A stretch of DNA of 35,225 nt from MESE01 sp036675035 (GTDB taxonomy: Bacteria > Pseudomonadota > Gammaproteobacteria > Burkholderiales > Burkholderiaceae_D), in NCBI GenBank assembly GCA_036675035.1, contig JAKFFO010000213.1, forward strand, positions 1 to 35,225, in the 5' to 3' direction. This document shows positions 7,014 to 15,991 of this stretch, in pieces. The notes beneath the pieces were generated by a model. The model searched no databases and was not told where the DNA came from. It was given only the letters and a program-made list of their open reading frames with translations. The position numbers were made by a program, and so were the translations under genes. Within the stretch, counting starts at the first letter, position 1. Every line of letters begins with the position of its first letter.

Positions 7014-9185
7014 TCAATGCGCCTCCTGGTTTTTTTTGCCGGCAAACAGCCTTTGCAGCAGGATCGCAAAACCGATCACCAGCGCGACGATGCCAAGCAG
7101 CATCGATACGGTTCCCGCGCTGGGATTGCGGATCGCCTCGGCGAGATTGTGAATGAAGGTCACGGTAATGACGATGCCGGGTGCGACGCCCAGGAAAGTA
7201 CCGACCAGGTAATCCCGGAAGCGCAAATGCGATGCGCCGGCGATCACGTTGACAACGGTAAACGGTGCAATCGGCAGCAGCCGGACAATCACCATCGCAA
7301 TAATGCCGCGCTTGGCGATGCGCCGGCTCAGCCGATTGATTCGTGCGCCGACCAGCCGGCGCACCGTGTCGCGTCCAAGCCAGCGGCCCAGCCCGTAAGT
7401 TACGGCCGCGCTCAACAGCGTGCCGGTAATCGCATAAGCTGCACCGGTCACCGGGCCGAACACGATGCCGGTGACCGCTATCAGCAGCGTCACCGGCACC
7501 ATCAGCAGGCCAGCGATGACATAGCTCGCAACTACCGCGATCGGTGTAAAAGGCAGCGCTTCGAGACTGCGCGCCAGGTCCAGCAGAGCCTCCAGATTGG
7601 CCCATTCGCCGAGCGGTGTCCAGCGCCAGGCAATCGCAAGCAATGCCAGCATTACCGCCAGAACACCCAGGCCGATCAGGCGCACCGGTACCGGCCGCCG
7701 TGCGTCTTTCGGCACCAGTTGCGCCACCAGTTCGTCCGGATCGATCGGCCGCTCCGGGTCGAACAAGGCCTGATCCGGAATCAGCGCATCGAGCTCGGGC
7801 ACGAGCGGCGGATCGAGCACCTGAAGCGAGCGCCCGTCCCGCTGCAGCGCGTCGATCGCAGCATGCAGGCGGCCGCGCCGGCGAAGTTCGGCATCGACCG
7901 TTTCAGGCGATGTGTCTAGATGTTCTGCCAGCAGGCGATTCCGCAACCTGGCAATGGCAGCGCGGATGCGCGCCTTTTCCGGTTCGCTACCGTGCGCTTC
8001 GATCACCAGATTGCATTCGGTATCGAAAGCCATCGAGCGGCTGCTCAGGTTGGCCGATCCGATTGAAAACAGATCGTCGTCCACCGCAAACACCTTGCTG
8101 TGAACATTCAGGCAGCCGCGTGCCAGGCCCGGAATGACCGGACAATACGACCGGTAGCGGTCATATCGATCCGCCTGCTTCAAGCGGCGATGCAGGCGTA
8201 CGCGCAACACGCCCATGGTCGCATCCTCCAGCCACCCGCTTTGCGTCTGCGGCGATATGACGGCGACTTCCGGACCGTCCGTTTCGGCCAGCCTTTCCGA
8301 CAGCGCGTTGCCGATCAGTCCGGATGTGAAATACTGGTTTTCGAAAAACAGGCTGCCGCGCGCGGCCGCAATCGCATCCAGGTGCAATTGCCGGATCTCG
8401 GTAATGCCGGGATCGTTTTCAAATGCCGGTTCGGTTCGCGCTATCGCAACATCGATATCGGTAATATCCGGCACCACGCCAGACGGCCAGGGATCGTGTG
8501 CTATTTCGCGGAATGGCACCGGTGCCCGGCGCGTCGCGCGTTCCCATCTTGTGCGCGCCAATTCTCCGAGGGCGCGTGCCGCGTTGCCGTCGACGATCGC
8601 CTGGACGTCATGGAACGGGCCATGCGGCTTGCCGTCGGCGTCACACCGCAACGGCGCATCGCACGCATGTTCCGGCGTGTCCCAGCGCGCGCGCGTCAGG
8701 TCCAGCCCGCCGACAAAAGCGACCGCATCGTCCACCACAACCACCTTCTGATGATGGGATGCGCCGACAGGATGCCGGCCATCCATCCAGAACGCCAGGC
8801 GCCGGTGGGTACGCCAGCCCAGCTTGTAGTCTGGCAGCCATTCGCGCTCCAGCGCGTACAGCATCGCAAAATCCCAGTTCAGGATGTATACGCGCAAATC
8901 GGGGCGTTGTTCCAGGATCGCGCGCAAAAAATCGCCCAGCAATTCCGGGTAGCCATCGTTCGCACCTTGCGGAACCAGGCAGGTTCGGCTGTCGATATCC
9001 CAGCTCAGGATGAAAATACTGTGGCGAGCCGCACGTATCGCCGCACGTACTGCCTGAAAATAGGCGTCCGCATCCACCAGCATGCCGAACCGATCGGCAT
9101 GCTCGATGCGCCAGCAATTGCTTCCGGGCTGAAGCAGTCCGCGCGCAGAATTGGATTCATCGACAGCGATTTGTTGCGACGCCAT
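7014..9185 (-). CDS. Phospholipase D / VTT-domain fusion (cardiolipin synthase-like)
   Basis: A 723-residue fusion. Residues about 25-460 are a PLD-superfamily domain with two complete HKD motifs: His145-Lys147-Asp152 (HHQKVVVVDD) and His362-Lys364-Asp369 (VHSKVFAVDD), each followed by the expected GG or GSAN turn. After a linker comes a membrane segment (about 501-521) and then a VTT/DedA-like domain (about 545-710) with the characteristic ITGIVFGP-type turn (VTGIVFGPVTGA), GRWLGRD, and LLPIAPFTVVN. PLD enzymes of this kind transfer phosphatidyl groups or hydrolyse phosphodiesters, and VTT proteins are linked to lipid scrambling or transport, so coupling of synthesis and movement is a reasonable inference. 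It heads a two-gene operon with the EEP hydrolase. Confidence 0.9.
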   Translation of the reverse strand: MASQQIAVDESNSARGLLQPGSNCWRIEHADRFGMLVDADAYFQAVRAAIRAARHSIFILSWDIDSRTCLVPQGANDGYPELLGDFLRAILEQRPDLRVYILNWDFAMLYALEREWLPDYKLGWRTHRRLAFWMDGRHPVGASHHQKVVVVDDAVAFVGGLDLTRARWDTPEHACDAPLRCDADGKPHGPFHDVQAIVDGNAARALGELARTRWERATRRAPVPFREIAHDPWPSGVVPDITDIDVAIARTEPAFENDPGITEIRQLHLDAIAAARGSLFFENQYFTSGLIGNALSERLAETDGPEVAVISPQTQSGWLEDATMGVLRVRLHRRLKQADRYDRYRSYCPVIPGLARGCLNVHSKVFAVDDDLFSIGSANLSSRSMAFDTECNLVIEAHGSEPEKARIRAAIARLRNRLLAEHLDTSPETVDAELRRRGRLHAAIDALQRDGRSLQVLDPPLVPELDALIPDQALFDPERPIDPDELVAQLVPKDARRPVPVRLIGLGVLAVMLALLAIAWRWTPLGEWANLEALLDLARSLEALPFTPIAVVASYVIAGLLMVPVTLLIAVTGIVFGPVTGAAYAITGTLLSAAVTYGLGRWLGRDTVRRLVGARINRLSRRIAKRGIIAMVIVRLLPIAPFTVVNVIAGASHLRFRDYLVGTFLGVAPGIVITVTFIHNLAEAIRNPSAGTVSMLLGIVALVIGFAILLQRLFAGKKNQEAH

Positions 9186-9318
9186 ACAAGCTTTGTGGGG
9201 AAGCTCCAGAAGCGCGGTCTCGCCGTTTCAAGTCGATACGCATGCGGTCCGTGAATAAGTGTTGATAGAAGTGTTGATAGTTGCGCCGATATTTACGCCG
9301 TATTCATTGCGCCGTCCT

Positions 9319-12300
9319 TCAATGAAACGACGGCGATGCCCATTTCCGACCCTGCAGCAAGAGCTCGAACTGCTCGGTCCTTACCGCCGGACTGAACAGA
9401 TAGCCCTGCGCAGTACTGCAATCGGTCGCCTTGAGGTAAGCCAGCTGATCCGCTGTCTCCACGCCTTCGGCCACCACGCTGATCTTCAGGTCGATCGCAA
9501 GTTTGATGATTGCCGAAACGATCGCCGAATCGTCGCGGTCGGCCGGCAGATTGCGCACCAGCGACTCATCGATCTTCAACACATCGACCGGAAAATTTTT
9601 CAGGTAGGACAAGGCCGAGTAGCCAGTGCCGAAATCATCTACGCTGATCGATACACCGAGCTTCTTCAATGCAGTCATGACCTCATTATTGGCTTCGCTC
9701 GCGGCGACCAGCAAGCCTTCCGTCACTTCGATTTCCAGGTATCTGGCTTCGAGGCCTGTTTCGATCAGGATGCCTTGCATCATTTCTACAAAGTTCGGTG
9801 CCATCAAATGCGCAGGTGAAAAATTTACCGCGATCTTGAATTCCGGCAAGCCCATCCTCTGCCATTTCTTCATTTGCCGGCAGGTTGCTCGCAGAATCCA
9901 TTCGCCCAGCGGGATAATCAGTCCGATATCTTCGGCAATTTCAATGACCTTGCTGACCGGCATTGCCTCCAGTACCCTGTTCTTGCTTCGCAATAAAACC
10001 TCGGCACCCGAAATGCGCAATGTATTCAAATCGATTTGCGGTTGGTACGAAAGTTCAAATTCATGGTTTTCGAGCGCATGGCGAAGGCTGTTTTCCTGCT
10101 CGCTGCGAATCCGCATTTCCGTCAGCATGCTCGGTGCAAACACGCGGTAACGGTTGCGGCCGGACGATTTTGCCCGGTACATTGCCAGATCCGCTTTTTG
10201 CAGCAATTCTCCGGCGTCGTTGCCGTCGCGGCGGTAGATCGCGACGCCGAGGCTGGTGCCGCTGCGCACTTCCTGCCGGCTCAGCTGATAGGGACGGCTC
10301 ATTTCCTGAACGATTTTCCCGGCCAGTAATTCGACGCTTTCCACGTCCTTGAGCCGGGTAAGAATCACGACGAATTCATCGCCGCCCAACCGGGCCACGG
10401 TATCGGTTTCGCGCACGCTCTTGGTCAAGCGCATCGCCACCTTTTTCAGCAGCAGGTCGCCGACGTGATGACCCAGCGTATCGTTGACCTGCTTGAAGCG
10501 GTCCAGATCCAGCAGCAGTACCGCAACTTGCGTGTCGTCGCGATCCGCATTGATCAGTGATTCATGCAGGCGTTCCATGAAACGGGCACGGTTCGCCAGT
10601 CCGGTCAGCGGATCGTGGTTGGCCAGGAAATACGTGCTTTCTTCGGCCAGCCGGCGCTCGGTATTGTCGCGCATGATTTCCACGAAACCGCGAACCGCTC
10701 CGTTCTCATCATGCAAGGCGTCCAGCACGCCGGTCGACCAGAAACGCTGCCCGTCCTTGCGAACGCGCCAGTTGTCTTCTTCCGCGCGCCCATCCTGGAT
10801 CGTCTGCGCGAGTTTCCGTTGCGGCTCGCCCTTGCCCACGTCTTCCGGCGTATAGAAGATCGACACGTGCTTGCCGATGACTTCCTTTTCCTCATAACCC
10901 AGGATACGTTGCGCGCCGGGGTTCCAGCTCACGATCTGCCCGTTTGCATCGAGCATGAAGATCGCATAGTCGGTCGTCCCCTCTACCAGCAGCTTGAAAT
11001 GCTGTTCGGCATTACGCAAATCATGCAGCGCGTTCCTGCTTGCGGTGACATCGCGTGCCACCGTCACCGCACCGACGATTTTTTGTTGCGCGTCTTTCAG
11101 CGGTGCCGATGAGCAATTGACGATGATGTCGACGTTCTTCGCGGGTTCCCGGATCATCGCCTCGAAATCCGTGACGCTTTCACCCTTGAGTGCGCGCAGC
11201 AGCGGACGATCATCGCGGAGGTAGGACATTTTTCCATCGACCGTGAGCCACTCGTAAGTCTTTGCCAGCTCGCGGATATCGCACACGGCACGATCCAGCT
11301 TCAGCATCTGTTCGACTGACTTGTTAATAAGTATCAGTTCGCCGGCCGCATCGCATACGAGCACGCCTTCCGACATGCTGTTGAGTATCAACTGCAGGAT
11401 ATCGGTCTGGCGCTGCAACGAGTGTTTCAAGTCCAGTTGCGCGGTAATGTCCCTGGTGGTGCCGAACATTCGTTCAACCCTGCCGTTTCGATCCAGTTTC
11501 ACCTGGCTGGATACCTCCAGCCATTTCTGTTCGCCGACGGCATCCAGTATCCGGAATTCGATTTTATTGCTAGGCGACGTGCATTTCAGCGCTTTTTTGA
11601 ATTCCCGGTTGATGTGTTCACGATCTTCGTCCAGTACATGTTCGAAGAAGGCCGCCTGGTTCCACTCCGACACCGGCTCGGCATAGCCGAAGATCCGGTC
11701 GTGCATCGCCGATCGCCAGATACGGCCGGTCGACAGGTCGAGTTCCCAGGCGCCGACTTCGCCTGCGTCCATGCTGCGGCGCCGGCGTTCCTCGCTGAGC
11801 AGCAAAGCCTGGTAACAGTCGCCGTCGACTTCAGTCGTCCGCGGCGATGCGGAAATCGCACCGGGCCGGATTTCGGTTTCGGCGCCACGGACGCCGGCGA
11901 TGGCAAGTCCCGCGATTGCCGAAATCTGCTCGCAAAAGCCGCGGTAGGCCTCGTCTGCCGGGAGACGTGAGCTCAGTCCGACCACGCAGGCACCGATCGG
12001 ATGTGGCGACCCCGGCGCGATTAACGGAAGCAGCATGGCGGTTTTTGGCGGTTCCGGATATGGTCCGCAGACAATCGCGCCAAAACGTTCTTCAAGATCG
12101 ATCAACAGCATCGGATATCGCGTCTCCGATGCGATATCGAACAGCGGCCATGTCGAGACGGCGGGTTCGGATTCGATGATTTCCGGCGCGAACGCCGGAT
12201 TTTCCGGAAGGCCGACGCTGGCCGCAAGCGCGGCCCGTTTGCCGTCCGCTTCAAAGAGATAAAACAGTGCGAAAGGAACATCGGTTGCGCAGCCCGCCAG

Positions 12301-12891
12301 CACGTCGGTACAGCATGCCAGCGCTTCCGGTATCGAAGATGCGCGAACGCTTCGCAATGTGATTTCGCGCAATGCCTGCTCGCGACGCCGTGCGAGCATT
12401 GCCGCGGTGGTTTCCTGCACCGAATGGAACACCCCGGAAATCGCGCCGAAATCGTCTTTTATCGGGCTGAAGAACTCGGTAAAAAAAGTCTCTTCCAGAT
12501 AGCCGCTGCGATCGATGACCATGCGCTTGTTCTCAATTTGTTGCGGCTGCCCGGCAAGCGCCTTGCTGAAGGCATCGCCGGTTAGTTCCCATTCCGATGC
12601 CCAGCAGCGGCGAAAATCCTGTCCCATCGATGCCGGATGCTTCTCGCCATAAAACGGTATATAGGCATCGTTGTATATCTGGGCGCAGTGCGGTCCCCAT
12701 GCGATCGCCATCGGCAGCTTCGACGCCAGGCAAACGCTGCTGAGTGTTTTCAGGTTCTGCGGCCAGGCATTGCGCGGGCCGAGCAACGAATTCTTGAAGT
12801 CCATCGAGCGAATCAGTTCGCCCGCCATGCCGCCATCTGCCAGCCAGTCTGTTGTCCTTCCGACAGCGCAATCGTCATTGATCGAGTCCAA
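9319..12891 (-). CDS. PAS/GAF-GGDEF-EAL dual c-di-GMP enzyme
   Basis: A 1190-residue soluble signalling protein. In order: an N-terminal PAS-like segment (about 40-160), a GAF-like region (about 180-335), three PAS domains (about 370-485, 495-617, 628-745), GGDEF (about 755-915) and EAL (about 930-1180). The cyclase is intact (GGDEF 836-840) with an RETD inhibitory I-site at 827-830, exactly five residues upstream. The phosphodiesterase keeps the metal ligands: Glu964 in EVLLR, Asn in NFSP, the EVTEG glutamate, DDFGTGYS and AEGVET. EVL for EAL also occurs in active enzymes such as E. coli YahA. No membrane segment is seen. The start is TTG at 12891 with GAGGGA four bases upstream; no better in-frame ATG is present. 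An FNR-type box lies about 280 bp upstream. Confidence 0.92.
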   Translation of the reverse strand: MDSINDDCAVGRTTDWLADGGMAGELIRSMDFKNSLLGPRNAWPQNLKTLSSVCLASKLPMAIAWGPHCAQIYNDAYIPFYGEKHPASMGQDFRRCWASEWELTGDAFSKALAGQPQQIENKRMVIDRSGYLEETFFTEFFSPIKDDFGAISGVFHSVQETTAAMLARRREQALREITLRSVRASSIPEALACCTDVLAGCATDVPFALFYLFEADGKRAALAASVGLPENPAFAPEIIESEPAVSTWPLFDIASETRYPMLLIDLEERFGAIVCGPYPEPPKTAMLLPLIAPGSPHPIGACVVGLSSRLPADEAYRGFCEQISAIAGLAIAGVRGAETEIRPGAISASPRTTEVDGDCYQALLLSEERRRRSMDAGEVGAWELDLSTGRIWRSAMHDRIFGYAEPVSEWNQAAFFEHVLDEDREHINREFKKALKCTSPSNKIEFRILDAVGEQKWLEVSSQVKLDRNGRVERMFGTTRDITAQLDLKHSLQRQTDILQLILNSMSEGVLVCDAAGELILINKSVEQMLKLDRAVCDIRELAKTYEWLTVDGKMSYLRDDRPLLRALKGESVTDFEAMIREPAKNVDIIVNCSSAPLKDAQQKIVGAVTVARDVTASRNALHDLRNAEQHFKLLVEGTTDYAIFMLDANGQIVSWNPGAQRILGYEEKEVIGKHVSIFYTPEDVGKGEPQRKLAQTIQDGRAEEDNWRVRKDGQRFWSTGVLDALHDENGAVRGFVEIMRDNTERRLAEESTYFLANHDPLTGLANRARFMERLHESLINADRDDTQVAVLLLDLDRFKQVNDTLGHHVGDLLLKKVAMRLTKSVRETDTVARLGGDEFVVILTRLKDVESVELLAGKIVQEMSRPYQLSRQEVRSGTSLGVAIYRRDGNDAGELLQKADLAMYRAKSSGRNRYRVFAPSMLTEMRIRSEQENSLRHALENHEFELSYQPQIDLNTLRISGAEVLLRSKNRVLEAMPVSKVIEIAEDIGLIIPLGEWILRATCRQMKKWQRMGLPEFKIAVNFSPAHLMAPNFVEMMQGILIETGLEARYLEIEVTEGLLVAASEANNEVMTALKKLGVSISVDDFGTGYSALSYLKNFPVDVLKIDESLVRNLPADRDDSAIVSAIIKLAIDLKISVVAEGVETADQLAYLKATDCSTAQGYLFSPAVRTEQFELLLQGRKWASPSFH

Positions 12892-13667
12892 TTTTCCCTC
12901 AGTCTCTCGGTCGGTTATTCGTATTATTCTTGGTGCAACCGGGCGGCGCCCCGTATGCCACGTTCGGGTTCACGCCTGGAGCTTGTTTCGATATTGCGGC
13001 GGCAATGCCTCCGTTACGCCGGGTCCGCGCGCAGGTAAATCATGCGCATTACCCGCGCATAACCGGAGAACAGGCGCCTGGTTTCCATCACGGCACAAAC
13101 GTATCTCGGACTACCGGCTTATTTTGAAGCGTATCGGCTGCGATGCAATAGCAGGCCGCCGATAGCTACTTGATGCAAATCAATGTTCTTACCGACAATT
13201 TTATGCATCCGGCCTCTTCCTCTCGCGTCACACAATTGAAAATCTGTTCTTCGCTCATGGCGGTGCGTCGGTTCATCGACAACGCTATTGCCGTCGGCCG
13301 AGGAAGCCTGTGACAAGAGGGGCAAGGCCGGATTGACGGCCGATCGATTTTGTCAAGGACGTTGCGTGCGGTCAAAGCGAAGAATCCGGTATGCCGCTGA
13401 TAATGGCGGATCGGCGCATTCATGGTTATGCACTGACGTTATGGAACAGCGTGCATCAATCCCGATTCGGCAATCACTGCGCAAAACTACCACCTGCATT
13501 CAATCGCGTGTGTGTACGCTCCGTTGCGGATGGCATGTGCTTTGCCTCCGTCGATGCTGACCAGACGCCCTTAGTTATTATTCGTGACCACGATTTCATG
13601 ATCGTTGCGACACACATGATGCGAACGTCGACCGGCACCGCCGTCAATTGAATGAAGGAATCGCAGC
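12892..13667. other. 776-bp divergent intergenic region
   Basis: Lies between the c-di-GMP gene (minus) and the DUF2254 gene (plus). It contains a perfect FNR/Anr-type palindrome at 13170-13183. Several open frames of 60-90 codons exist on both strands, but none has a recognisable family or a good Shine-Dalgarno together with a plausible composition. A short minus-strand frame starting MSEEQIFNCVTREEE (about 13166-13258) is conceivable but unsupported. Confidence 0.4.
13170..13183. promoter_or_regulatory. FNR/Anr-type box TTGATGCAAATCAA
   Basis: Exact match to the TTGAT-N4-ATCAA consensus for FNR/Anr/Dnr-family oxygen- or NO-responsive regulators. For minus-strand transcription, a TATTGC at 13145-13150 lies roughly where a -10 would be if the box is centred near -41.5, which would read towards the GGDEF/EAL gene with a long leader. 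On the plus strand, TATGCA at 13202-13207 is a poorer-spaced alternative reading towards DUF2254. The site assignment is an inference from sequence alone. Confidence 0.45.
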
Positions 13668-14984
13668 TTGGGGCCGTTCATGACATTTTTCCAGAATATC
13701 CGGTACAGCATGTGGCTTTTGCCGGTGCTCATCATGGCGCTTGCGATCGGGCTGGCCGTCGCCGCAATCAATATTGACGTGCAGATGGCCGAGGGGCGCC
13801 ATTTGCCGTGGCCATGGCTGTTCAATGTAAGCGCCGGTGGCGCGCGCAGCATGCTTGAAGCGGTAGCCGGCGCGATGATCACCGTGGCGGCACTAACGTT
13901 TTCCATTACCGTGCTGGTCTTGTCGATGGGCGCGTCGCAATATACGCCGCGCGTGATTCGAACTTTCATGGGCAACCGCGCGACGCAGACGGTGCTGGGC
14001 GTATTCGTCGGTATTTTCGTCTACTGCCTGGTCGTGATGCGTTCGATCCACGGCGCAGATGACGCGACCATGCCATCGCTGGCAGTCAGCCTCGCGGTAT
14101 TGTTGTCCCTCGCCGGTGTCGGTTTTCTCGTGTTCTTCATTCACCATATTGCATCATCGATACAGGCATCGTCCATCGTCGCATCGGTGTCGGACGATAC
14201 GCTCAAGACGATCGATGCGATTTTTCCCGATCAGCTTGAGAGCCGCAGCCACGATGATGCTGGCCGGGGCTTGGGGCGGGCTGCGCGTTACGACTGGTTT
14301 CCGGTGTGTTCGGCTCGAACCGGTTATATCCAGACCGTCGATCAGGAGGCGCTGGTCGATTTTGCAAAAAAATATCTCGTCATGGTCAGGATGGAACGAT
14401 CGATCGGCGAGTTCGTGACGCATGGATTGACGCTCGCATCGGTATCAGCGATTCCCAACGCCGACATGACGCGCAAACTGAACGGGCTGTATTCGATCGG
14501 GCATTATCGAACGGTCGAACAGGATGTTGGCGTGGGCATACGGCAACTGGTCGATATTGCGCTGAAGGCAATGTCGCCGGCGATCAACGATACAACCACG
14601 GCAATCATGTGCATCGATTTCCTGTCGTCGATACTGATCAGGCTCGCGCCGCGCCGGATTGCACCGCAGCCGCGCTACGTGGGGGGCGAACTGGTTCTGG
14701 TGCCGAAGGGTCCGGATTTCGACGACTTCCTGTGTGAATCGTTCGAACAGATACGGGAGCATGCGAATGGCAATGTCGCGATTTACGTACGCTTGCTCGA
14801 AGCGCTTGAAACACTGGCCCGTTTCACGAATGACATCGGGCGGAAAAAGAATATCGCGGATCAGGTACGGCTGGTGTCGGACTATGCCAAATGCAACGTG
14901 CAGTTTCCGGACCAGCTGAAAAGAATCGAGACGCATCGAACCCAGGCGCTTCAGTGCTGCGTGCTCGAAGTCGCCGCTCCTTGA
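13668..14984 (+). CDS. DUF2254 family membrane protein
   Basis: A 438-residue inner-membrane protein of the DUF2254 family. Four membrane segments are in the N-terminal third (about 16-34, 65-87, 108-125, 138-160), followed by a soluble C-terminal region with the conserved-looking MSPAINDTTTAIMCIDFL. The family has no established reaction. Start: a TTG at 13668 has GAAGGA eight bases upstream, whereas the in-frame ATG at 13680 (MTFFQNIRYS) has no clear ribosome site, so TTG is preferred with moderate certainty. It converges with the channel-like gene 102 bp away. Its position next to channel, PRC-barrel and Mrp genes suggests an envelope or ion-related role, but that is context only. Confidence 0.87.
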   Translation: MGPFMTFFQNIRYSMWLLPVLIMALAIGLAVAAINIDVQMAEGRHLPWPWLFNVSAGGARSMLEAVAGAMITVAALTFSITVLVLSMGASQYTPRVIRTFMGNRATQTVLGVFVGIFVYCLVVMRSIHGADDATMPSLAVSLAVLLSLAGVGFLVFFIHHIASSIQASSIVASVSDDTLKTIDAIFPDQLESRSHDDAGRGLGRAARYDWFPVCSARTGYIQTVDQEALVDFAKKYLVMVRMERSIGEFVTHGLTLASVSAIPNADMTRKLNGLYSIGHYRTVEQDVGVGIRQLVDIALKAMSPAINDTTTAIMCIDFLSSILIRLAPRRIAPQPRYVGGELVLVPKGPDFDDFLCESFEQIREHANGNVAIYVRLLEALETLARFTNDIGRKKNIADQVRLVSDYAKCNVQFPDQLKRIETHRTQALQCCVLEVAAP

Positions 14985-15086
14985 GGCTGAGCGATCAAGT
15001 CGACTTGCCGCATGCGACCGTGTTCCGCCACACCGCGGCCGGGCTGCCGGTGATGTCCCGCAAGGGATTTGAGGCCGCGCGAATAT

Positions 15087-15896
15087 TTACCGATCCTGCA
15101 GCGATTTTATTTCGGCACGCAGCGCAGCGATCTCGCGTGCCAGCAGATCGAGTTTATCCCGCCCTGCAAGGTCGCCGCCGTCATCTTCGGCATCTCGCCC
15201 AATAAAATAGGTCGCGATCGTGCCGGTGACATAACCGAACACCGCGAACGCGTAAATCGCCAGAAACAGGCATAAAGCACGGCCCTCGGGGGTGCGAGGC
15301 CAGTATTCGCTCCCCATCGTGGTCATGATCATTGCGGTCCACCACAGTGCGGCCCAGAAATCGTTCAGCCCCTGCCCGTCAGGAAGATTTTTTTCAAATG
15401 AAAGCATGCCAGCCGCTCCCGCAGCCGTCACGACCATGGTCAATGCGATCACGTAACCGAAACCGCGCCGCTGCATGGTTTTTCCCAGTGCCTTCATGCC
15501 GCGGTTGATCGACCCGAGAATGCGAACCAGCCGCAAGCCGCGCAGCCGCGAAAGTGTACGGAAGACGCGAGCGAAACGAAAAACCCGCAATGCCGGAAGC
15601 AGTAACGCAATCGCGGTCAGCCAGCTTTTGCGCAGATAGCGAAATTTACGCGGCGCAACGACGAATCGCAGCAGGAAATCGAAGATGAACGCGATCCATA
15701 TCAGGTTGGTGGCGATCTCTCCGAGCCGGCTGATCCCCCATACCAGCTCGATCACCATCAGGTATAGCCAGACCGCGCCGAGGATCGCCATCGGCAAATC
15801 CAGCATCCGCTCCAGTCGATGCAGGATCTGCAGCCGATTCCTGGCTATCGTGAATTGATCATTCGAAAGATTTTTCGGATTGTCCTGCTGTGACAT
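15087..15896 (-). CDS. Voltage-gated ion channel-like protein with atypical filter
   Basis: A 269-residue protein with the plan of a six-segment voltage-gated channel. S1 is about 33-53 and S2/S3 about 62-80 and 91-101. An S4-like segment carries regularly spaced arginines (104, 107, 110, 113, 117, 119, 122, 125). S5 is about 146-165, the pore helix about 180-192 and S6 about 207-232. The C-terminus (about 245-269) has a leucine-heptad pattern that suggests a coiled-coil assembly domain. The selectivity-filter position reads TTMGSEYWP (192-200) instead of the TVGYGD of potassium channels, so ion preference cannot be assumed. Family databases would probably call it 'ion transporter'. The ATG at 15896 is well placed. 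Confidence 0.85.
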   Translation of the reverse strand: MSQQDNPKNLSNDQFTIARNRLQILHRLERMLDLPMAILGAVWLYLMVIELVWGISRLGEIATNLIWIAFIFDFLLRFVVAPRKFRYLRKSWLTAIALLLPALRVFRFARVFRTLSRLRGLRLVRILGSINRGMKALGKTMQRRGFGYVIALTMVVTAAGAAGMLSFEKNLPDGQGLNDFWAALWWTAMIMTTMGSEYWPRTPEGRALCLFLAIYAFAVFGYVTGTIATYFIGRDAEDDGGDLAGRDKLDLLAREIAALRAEIKSLQDR

Positions 15897-15991
15897 CGAA
15901 TGCGCGCTTTCCGATGATGTGCTAATCGGATCCTTCCGCCCTTCGTTTTACCTCGCAGCGAAACGGCCGGGCTCCGAACATGCCGGAGGGT

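Noticed and set aside
6576..7919. Long plus-strand open frame of 447 codons opposite the EEP and PLD-VTT genes
   Set aside because: Its product is His/Arg/Gln-rich low-quality sequence typical of the antisense of a high-GC gene, while the minus strand carries complete catalytic motifs for two families.
9319..12891. Degenerate EAL (EVL) as evidence of an inactive phosphodiesterase
   Set aside because: The catalytic Glu and the other metal ligands are retained, and EVL occurs in active enzymes such as YahA.
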